From positions 8,008,001-8,072,000 of the forward strand of contig OX365955.1 in NCBI GenBank assembly GCA_947247005.1: a stretch of DNA of 64,000 nt, written 5' to 3'. The stretch's first letter is position 1. Each line of letters starts with the position of its first letter. A model generated the notes under the pieces. The model saw nothing but the letters and a program-made list of their open reading frames with translations. It was not told the DNA's origin and ran no database searches. The position numbers and the translations under genes are program-made. This DNA is from Spisula solida (Eukaryota; Mollusca; Bivalvia; Venerida; Mactridae). Positions 56,222 through 64,000 of this stretch are shown here, one piece after another.

Positions 56222-56847
56222 CTTGACATACTACGAGATCCACCAATCCTTCTGGCACAACTTCTCTCGTGACAAGCATCAATGAGGCGACGTAATATAA
56301 ACAAACATTCCCGGAATGTGGAGAAAAATGGATGATGACTTATAATGCATAGAGACGTCAAAGTGTTATTTCTGACACGAGAAGCGGTTTTTGCCCGCCG
56401 ACTTGTCCGAGGAGATCTTGCTTCAGAGTCAGTGTGTTGAAAGCCCGATATAGACCGACTTCCTTCCGAATAACTACTGTTACTATGGCGATCACCGCTA
56501 CTACTATGTTGTCTACGCTCTCCACGATATTTTTCAAAAGGCCGGAAAAAATTAACACACATGCCGTAGCGCACTTTACCAGAATCTTTTTCTGTCAATG
56601 TGAAAACGAATGATGTAGTTTCCCGCAAGCTCATTCGTTTAGGTCCAACGCTTATACAACCTTCAGGCTGGCAAAAGAATATCACATCTGTAGGCAATGG
56701 AAAATCAGAATGGTCCTCTAAAGGGTACCGCCGCAACAGTTCAGGCGTCTGAGCAACATTATTATTATTATTATGATGCCTGCTCCCTACTATCACAATA
56801 TAATCCAACAAACGCGGACAGAAATATTTCTTGTGGTACTCTGACAT
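56222..56847 (-). CDS. MADD: MADD coding exon 1 (residues 1-208), uDENN domain
   Basis: The start codon is at 56847-56845 (context AAG ATG T). Donor AAG/GTGAGA at 56221-56220, leaving AG for the split Arg codon. MADD (DENN/Rab3GEP, AEX-3 in nematodes) is a cytosolic GDP-GTP exchange factor for Rab3/Rab27 on secretory vesicles, and in vertebrates also binds the TNF receptor death domain (family knowledge). The exon holds FCPRLLDYIVIVGSRH, AQTPELLRRYPLEDHSDFPL, VIFFCQPEGCISV and SLRETTSFVFTLTEKDSG, the uDENN signature. A Ser/Arg-rich linker follows (about 109-170), then NNTLTSLCIISHHPFFSTFR and ECLFILRRLIDACHER. Residues 24-30 are HHNNNNN, encoded by an ATT microsatellite in the plus strand (56758-56774), an insertion not usual in the family. 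The six exons together code 420 residues, about the first quarter of the protein. Confidence 0.95.
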
Positions 56848-57003
56848 CTTGAATTGTTGACAAGATAACTTGTTATTTTAACGTGTTATCTTATCCAGGT
56901 GAGGCTATGTTGTTTAACTGGTAACTATATATTGTTATTTTGTACAGACTGTCACTGGACTGCGTTTCAGCCATACTGAATAGTGTTAACTATGGCGCCA
57001 TTC
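56848..57003 (-). promoter_or_regulatory. Probable MADD 5'UTR with a 3-codon uORF
   Basis: A good acceptor (TTTTCTGTTACAG at 57016-57004) could start this segment. Right after it comes GGAATGGCGCCATAG: an upstream ATG followed by two codons and TAG. The 156 bases to the MADD start would then be untranslated. Predicted from splice-site appearance only. Confidence 0.45.
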
Positions 57004-58607
57004 CTGTAACAGAAAACCCAAGTCTAAAATTAACATAAAATTCAGGAGAAATGTTTCCATTTTCATAGTGCATCAAAAGTACATCCTATTTTTTTTCTTT
57101 TCTTTTTTTTTCAGTGATTGCCTCCCTCTAACCAGAGTATACTCACGATTTGACATATAACCATACATATGCGTTGATGGGCTGGACTACAGGGCTCTTG
57201 CTACACTTTTGGGACTGGGGCCAGGGGCCCTCAGGTAGGGGAATTTCGCATTGTTTTGAAGAAAAAAAAGGAATTGTCTTTTATAAATATCAATACTATT
57301 ATATATGTGATACATATTTAATGAACAAAAAGCCAATTTCAAGGTATAACAACAGATATAGCAATGGCTGAACAGCATTTACAAAGACTCTTCATTGATT
57401 TTCCAAAAAAAAAAATTTTTGGAGGGGATTTTTTTCAGAAAATAGGGGAAAAATATATATTCATTTAGGGGGGAATGGGGCCGACTATCGGCCCCCATAA
57501 ATTGTCAAATGAGAGCCCTGGACTATGATATATACATGTAAAAATTAAAAATTATTCTTTGTACAACTATTTTTTAAAAGCTGGATAAAACATGAGATGC
57601 AGTTTAATATTTGTAACAAGTTGACAAGAACGGCCTTGAAACCCTCAAGGGTAGGATTATAGTATCATTGTAATTTTGATGACAGAATATCCATTATATT
57701 TATAATTCATTATGAACATATTATATTATATAAGCCTAAATTAAATGTTGTTTGTTTGACCTTTACCTACCTACCCAATAAAATTGCCCCTTAGTACTCA
57801 AATAATCATATTGCTTTCCAGAGGAAAAATATTTTTATTTCTTATTAATGTTGGGTGCCATGTTAACAGGCAGTGAAAAATCCTAGCTCAACCTGCAGGG
57901 ACTCAAACCCAGGGCCTCATATGCTGACCATGCATGTACTCTACCAACAAAGCTACAATGTACCAACCACAGGATCATTCAGCCTATCAATTTATCACCA
58001 TATGCCCAAGCTACACTCACGTACATATATGTTATAATATACCAGTACAAATGTTTATAACAATGATGCATTTTCACTTTTATTCTTAAATAATTTAACA
58101 ACAATTACTGCATTACTCGTGAGACTGTCACCGAGTTAGTAAACAAACGTTCCATCCATTTACAAACTCACACACATTCCATCGGTTATAAAGCATGATT
58201 GAAACAAATACATAATGAAACAAGCGCTTGATCGGTTGACCTAGATCGGTACAATAATTATGTGCTGTGTGCCACATTAATGATCAGAGCATCAATGATA
58301 TGTTGATTATAGAGTGACACTGACAGAGTGAATTTAACCAGTTTAGCAGGTTCAACAAATTTCAGCAAAAAATGAGAGAAAATTGTGAACATATTTAAGT
58401 GACATATCAAACGTATTAAAAAATTGGTTCAACTTAATATAGCCATGTTTTAACAAAGTCATTTACGTGTGATTGCGTTTATGAAATGTCAATAAAACAA
58501 AACATCACAAGTGAAACACCCAGACTTTTGCGACCGTGTTCTGTGGCTGTGTGGAGCATCCGAGCCGGCACGCCAATAATAAAAGTAAGAGAAGTCACCG
58601 TACTTAC
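57004..58607 (-). other. Probable 5'UTR intron of MADD
   Basis: Bounded by donor GAG/GTAAGTA at 58607-58601 and acceptor TTACAG at 57009-57004. Contains the tRNA-like segment at 57895-57965 and pyrimidine/A-rich runs near 57090-57115 and 57405-57420. Otherwise unassigned. Confidence 0.4.
57895..57965 (-). repeat. tRNA-like sequence, minus strand
   Basis: On the minus strand: GTAGCTTTGTTGGTAGAGTA (A-box-like) and CCTGGGTTTGAGTCCCTG (B-box-like T arm). The anticodon stem pairs in 4 of 5 positions. No clean acceptor stem is visible. A tRNA pseudogene or SINE head. Confidence 0.4.
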
Positions 58608-58737
58608 CTCTTTTCAGAAAAATCCAAATAAAATTCAGTTCCAGTCCGCCCATGTATCCTCTATGACGTCTGTCCAAGTGCTGTCATTCTGTGAGAAAAG
58701 CTGGAACTATCCGAAATTATACCAATATCGATCGTAT
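58608..58737 (-). promoter_or_regulatory. Candidate untranslated first exon / core promoter of MADD
   Basis: A strong donor consensus (GAG/GTAAGTA) on the MADD strand, 1.6 kb upstream of the acceptor near the start codon. Less AT-rich than its surroundings, with TGACGTCT at 58661-58668. The exact transcription start is not determinable here. Confidence 0.4.
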
Positions 58738-58745
58738 TGACGTCA
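58738..58745. promoter_or_regulatory. CRE palindrome TGACGTCA
   Basis: A perfect cAMP-response element consensus just upstream (relative to MADD) of the candidate first exon, followed by GGCGCCATC. CREB/ATF binding is inferred from the motif. Confidence 0.5.
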
Positions 58746-58961
58746 AATACGGCGCCATCTGTCAATTCACAAGGGAGACAAATGTTGTAATAGATAAGGG
58801 TAAAACCAAGTTCATGTCCGTACCGGACGGAAATACGGGATACAAGGTATTGTAAATTATGTGTTTTCTCGGAAAACTGTACATGTATTTGCTAGTATTA
58901 ATTGCATAATTCATTTTTTCTGATTTTAGCTACCAATTCACATTGATTGGTACACCCGCAA

Positions 58962-61900
58962 ATAAGGATAGTAACTCTTTAAATTTGTAAATTACAAGGT
59001 AGGTAACTTTGTACTTTGTTAATGACAAGGATGATAACTCATCACTTTGTTAATGACTAGGCTGGTAACTCTTTAACTGTGTTTATGACAAGGCTGGTAA
59101 CTCTTTAACTTTGTTAATGACAAGGCTGGTAACTCTTTAACTTTGTTAATGACAAGATAGGTAACTCTTTAACTTCGTTAATGATAAGGTAGATAACTCT
59201 TAACTTTGGTAATGATAAGGTAGATAACTCTTTAACTTCATTAATGATAAGGCTGGTAACTCTTTAACTTTGTTAATGATAAGGTAGATAACTCTTTAAC
59301 TTCTTTAATGATAAGGTAGATAACTCTTTAACTTTGTTAATGATAAGGTAGATAACTCTTTAACTTAGTTAATGATAGGGTAGATAACGCTTTAACTTTG
59401 GTAATGATGAGGTAGATAACTCTTTAACTAAGTCAATGATAGGGTAGATAACTCTTTAACTTTGGTAATGATAAGGTAGATAACTCTTTAACTTCGGTAA
59501 TGATAAGGTAGATAACTCTTTAACTTCATTAATGATAAGGCTGGTAACTCTTTAACTTTGTTAATGATAAGGTAGATAACTCTTTAACTTCGTTAATGAT
59601 AAGGTAGATAACTCTTTAACTTTGTTAATGATAAGGTAGATAACTCTTTAACTTCGTCAATGATAAGGTAGATAACTCTTTAACTTCATTAATGATAAGG
59701 CTGGTAACTCTTTAACTTTGTTAATGATAAGGTAGATAACTCTTGAACTTCGTTAATGATAAGGTAGATAACTCTTTAACTTCGTCAATGATAAGGTAGA
59801 TAACTCTTTAACTTCATTAATGATAAGGCTGGTAACTCTTTAACTTCGTTAATGATAAGGTAGATAACTCTTTAATTTCTTTAATGATAAGATAGATAAC
59901 TTTTTAACTTTGGTAATGATAAGGTAGATAACTCTTTAACTTCGTTAATGATAAGGTAGATAACTCTTTAACTTCATTAATAATAAGGCTGGTAACTTTT
60001 TTACTTCGTTAATGATAAGGTAGATAACTCTTTAACTTTGTTAATGATAAGGTAGATAACTCTTTAACTTCGTTAATAATATGGCTGGTAACTCATTAAC
60101 TTCGTTAATGATAAGGTAGATAACTCTTTAACTTCGTTTATGATAAGGTAGATAACTCTTTAACTTCATTAATGATAAGGCTGGTAACTCTTTAACTTTG
60201 TTAATGATAAGGTAGATAACTCTTTAACTTTGTTAATGATAAGGTAGATAACTCTTTAACTTCGATAACTCTTTAACTTTGTTAATGATATGGAAGATAA
60301 CTCTTTAACTTCGTTAATGATGAGGTAGATAACTCTTTAACTTCATTAATAATAAGGCTGGTAACTCTTTAACTTCGTTTATGATAAGGTAGATAACTCT
60401 TTTACTTTGTTAATGATAAGGTAGATAACTCTTTAACTTTGGTAATGATAAGCTACATAACTCTTTAACTTCATTAATGATAAGGCTGGTAACTCTTTAA
60501 CTTCGTTAATGATAAGGTAGATAACTCTTTAACTTTGTTAATGATAAGGTAGATAACTCTTTAACTTTGTTAATGATAAGGTAGATAACTCTTGAACTTC
60601 GTTAATGATAAGGTAGATAACTCTTTAACTTTGGTAATGATAAGGTAGATAACTCTTTAACTTCATTAATGATAAGGCTGGTAACTCTTTAACTTCGTTA
60701 ATGATAAGGTAGATAACTCTTTAACTTTGTTAATGATAAGGTAGATAACTCTTTAACTTTGTTAATGATAAGGTAGATAACTCTTGAACTTCATTAATGA
60801 TAAGGTAGATAACTCTTTAACTTTGTTAATGATAAGGTAGATAACTCTTTAACTTCATTAATGATAAGGCTAGTAACTCTTTAACTTCGTTAATGATAAG
60901 GTAGATAACTCTTTAACTTCGTTAATGATAAGGTAGATAACTCTTTAACTTCATTAATGATAAGGCTAGTAACTCTTTAACTTCGTTAATGATAAGGTAG
61001 ATAACTCTTTAACTTCGTTAATGATAAGGTAGATAACTCTTGAACTTCGTTAATGATAAGGTAGATAACTCTTTAACTTTGGTAATGATAAGGTAGATAA
61101 CTCTTTAACTTCATTAATGATAAGGCTGGTAACTCTTTAACTTCGTTAATGATAAGGTAGATAACTCTTTAACTTTGTTAATGATAAGGTAGATAACTCT
61201 TTAACTTTGTTAATGATAAGGTAGATAACTCTTGAACTTCGTTAATGATAAGGTAGATAACTCTTTAACTTTGGTAATGATAAGGTAGATAACTCTTTAA
61301 CTTCATTAATGATAAGGCTGGTAACTCTTTAACTTCGTTAATGATAAGGTAGATAACTCTTTAACTTTGTTAATGATAAGGTAGATAACTCTTTAACTTT
61401 GTTAATGATAAGGTAGATAACTCTTGAACTTCATTAATGATAAGGTAGATAACTCTTTAACTTTGTTAATGATAAGGTAGATAACTCTTTAACTTCATTA
61501 ATGATAAGGCTAGTAACTCTTTAACTTCGTTAATGATAAGGTAGATAACTCTTTAACTTCGTTAATGATAAGGTAGATAACTCATTAACTTCGTTAATGA
61601 TAAGGTAGATAACTCTTTAACTTTGGTAATGATAAGGTAGATAACTCTTTAACTTCATTAATGATAAGGCTGGTAACTCTTTAACTTCGTTAATGATAAG
61701 GTAGATAACTCTTTAACTTCGTTTATGATAAGGTAGATAACTCTTTAACTTCATTAATGATAAGGCTGGTAACTCTTTAACTTTGTTAATGATAAGGTAG
61801 ATAACTCTTTAACTTCGTTTATGATAAGGTAGATAACTCTTTAACTTTGGTAATGATAAGGCAGATAACTCTTTAACTTTGGTAATGATAAGGTAGATTA

Positions 61901-63167
61901 CTCTTTAACTTCATTAATGATAAGGTAGATAACTCTTTAACTTCGTTTATGATAAGGTAGATAACTCTTTAAGTTTGGTAATGATAAGGTAGATAACTCT
62001 TTAACTTTGGTAATGATAAGGCAGATAACTCTTTAACTTTGTTAATGATGAGGTAGATAACTCTCTTTAACTTTGTTAATAATAAGGTAGATAACTCTCT
62101 TTAACTTCGTTAATGATAGGTAGATAACTCTTTAACTTCGTTAATGATAAGGTAGATAACTCTTTACTTTTGTTAATGATAAGGTAGATAACTGTTTAAC
62201 TTTGGTAATGATAAGGTGGATAACTCTTTAACATCGCTAATGATAAGGTAGACAACTCTTTAACTTCGTTAATGATAAGGTAGATAACTCTTTAACTTCT
62301 TTAATGATAAGGTACATAACTCTTTAACTTTGTTAATGATAAGGTAGATAACTCTCTTTAACTTCGTTAATGATAAGGTAGATAACTCTTTAACTTCGTT
62401 AATGATAAGGTAGATAACTCTCTTTAACTTCGTTAATGATAAGGTAGATAACTCTTTAACTTCATTAATGATAAGGTAGATAAATCTTTAACTTTGGTAA
62501 TGATAAGGTAGATAACTCTTTAACTTTGTTAATGATAAGGTAGATAACTCTTTAACTTCGATAACTCTTTAACTTCGTTAATGATAAGGTAGATAACTCT
62601 TTAACTTCTTTAATGATAAGGTACATAACTCTTTAACTTTGTTAATGATAAGGTAGATAACTCTCTTTAACTTCGTTAATGATAAGGTAGATAACTCTTT
62701 AACTTCGTTAATGATAAGGTAGATAACTCTCTTTAACTTCGTTAATGATAAGGTAGATAACTCTTTAACTTCATTAATGATAAGGTAGATAACTCTTTAA
62801 CTTCGTTAATGATAAGGTAGATAACTCTTTAACTTCATTAATGATAAGGTAGATAACTCTTTAACTTTGTTAATGATAAGGTAGATAACTCTTTAACTTC
62901 GATAACTCTTTAACTTCGTTAATGATAAGGTAGATAACTCTTTAACTTCGTTAATGATAAGGTAGATAACTCTTTAACTTCATTAATGATAAGGTAGGTA
63001 ACTCTTTAACTTTTCAAAAGACAAAGAAGGTAATTCTTTAACTTTGTTAATGAAATGATAGTAACTGGTTTTATCTTTGTTAATGGCAAAGATGATAACA
63101 CAATAACTTCGTAAATTACAAGGGAGGTAACTCTTTCCCTGTGTTAATGATAAGGAAGGTAACTCGT
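58962..63167. repeat. Minisatellite, 32 bp x ~130, with paired GATA motifs
   Basis: The unit reads GTTAATGATAAGGTAGATAA then CTCTTTAACTTT. Edge units are diverged, central ones nearly identical. Every full unit has TGATAA and AGATAA; a variant with GGCTGGTAAC (or GGCTAGTAAC) loses the second. Variant spacing gives 192-bp (six-unit) and 640-bp (twenty-unit) higher-order periods between 60482 and 61666. Truncated 'TTCGATAACTC' joints mark deletions. Confidence 0.97.
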
Positions 63168-64000
63168 ATAAAGCTAACCACTGTATCAATTTTTGCGATG
63201 CTTTATAAATTAACTTCTATGATTTATTGCAAGAAAAAGCACCTGTAATTTCCATTCACTGTATGACTTATTTGGAGTCTATGAAATTCAATGTGTGTGA
63301 CTTCTTGCGATTATGGGAAGTTGACTAATTTATATACTGTGTTGATAGTGTAACAGTATTACTCAAGTTTAGGTCCCCTTAAGTGGTTTGACTGATCTGA
63401 AGATGGATAGATAGATAATACACACATTATAAATCAGCTAAAACTGTACTTTATATGCAGGGTTGTACTAATCTGTTACATGAAGATGTGACAGCGCTGT
63501 ATTGTAAGGGAGACAATTCGAATACAAAATGTATATTGTTAACTTCATTGGTTAAATGCAGGTTTAGTATGGAGATAACAACCTGATCCTGACCTTTATG
63601 CTTGAATATATTACAAGGTTGAATATATAAATTTCCGCAAGCAAATTGTGCAATGTCAGTCCTTTAGATGTTTGTTTGTATTACACCTTGAGCGTCTTCG
63701 TGATACTCCTAACTTATGAAAACATCTAACCGGGGTTATAAATATAGACAGAATATCAGCTGTTAAATAATGCTAATAGAAGGTTGAGTATCGGATCAAA
63801 CTCTGTGTACTATATGAAGCTGTGACAGCTGTATTGTAAGGGAGACTAATGTTAAATAAATTGGTGATAGGTAGAATGCAGGAACTTTCCAGTTAGGATA
63901 ATGTGAGAGTCACTTTTTATTTTATGTGTACACAAAAGGTTACAACCATTGTTTAAACAGGTAAAGTGTTTTAGTTTGAGATTGAAATTATAGATGTCTG
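63168..64000. other. Upstream flank with a dispersed and a duplicated segment
   Basis: Two diverged copies about 345 bp apart share GACAGCGCTGTATTGTAAGG / GACAGCTGTATTGTAAGGGA (63491, 63824). CCTGATCCTGACCTT with ATATTACAAGGTT (63582-63620) also occurs at 38292-38340 in intron 1. No gene seen. Confidence 0.5.

Noticed and set aside
58486..58740. Small protein genes on either strand at the candidate promoter
   Set aside because: Two overlapping frames on opposite strands without domain evidence; the strong donor at 58607 on the MADD strand explains the region better as an untranslated exon.

Overview
The window is animal nuclear DNA, AT-rich and repeat-dense. It carries intron-containing genes with GT/AG splice sites, tRNA-derived SINE fragments, DNA-transposon MITEs and long minisatellites. 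The interspersed families (blocks ending in 'acggacgg', 'gggccataactc', and repeated 'gacctagtgacctag' phrases) are those I associate with bivalve molluscs. Bivalve is therefore the likely source, as an inference from repeat style and not from a species match.

The host gene is on the minus strand and runs through most of the window. Six coding exons join in perfect phase (56847-56222, 38728-38587, 36848-36690, 34614-34483, 33522-33409, 518-432). They encode the first 420 residues of a MADD/DENN-type Rab3 GEP: uDENN, a serine-rich linker, then cDENN. The gene continues beyond base 1. A plausible untranslated first exon lies at about 58608-58737, with a perfect CRE palindrome (TGACGTCA) at 58738-58745. 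Introns 1 (17.5 kb) and 5 (32.9 kb) are swollen by repeats.

Intron 5 holds the main find: an apparently complete 16,897-bp CACTA (EnSpm) DNA transposon at 4357-21253. It begins and ends with the same terminal inverted repeat (CACTACTGCATGCACAAGCC, extending to 22 identical bases), is flanked by a 3-bp duplication (CTG), and has arrays of subterminal CCATTAA/CCATGAA motifs at both ends. It carries two divergent genes. One is a Tnp2-type transposase on the plus strand (exons 15160-15389 and 17314-20083, 999 aa, open). The other is an accessory gene on the minus strand (first exon 14104-14038, second from 11252, last part ending 9473) whose protein contains seven 20-residue repeats rich in KKSK and DLDVDSS; it resembles the second, TnpA-like class of CACTA proteins only loosely, and one junction (10640-10728) is broken or unresolved. 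Younger elements are nested inside the transposon, including a 432-bp hAT-type MITE with an 8-bp duplication and a 484-bp TA-flanked foldback element, mostly in the introns of its genes.

Elsewhere: a 921-bp pogo/Tigger-like element with one CENP-B-like exon (22283-23203); five large minisatellites (31 bp at 27.6-28.5 kb, 47 bp at 28.9-30.5 kb, 42/50 bp at 44.9-47.4 kb, 43 bp at 53.8-55.0 kb, 32 bp at 59.0-63.2 kb); several tRNA-derived SINE copies; a decayed LINE reverse-transcriptase tail at 43.3 kb; and assorted foldback MITEs. The 32-bp array lies just upstream of the likely MADD promoter and carries two WGATAR motifs per monomer. The 43-bp array seems to have grown out of the B-box part of a SINE. 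No rRNA, CRISPR or prokaryotic features are present.
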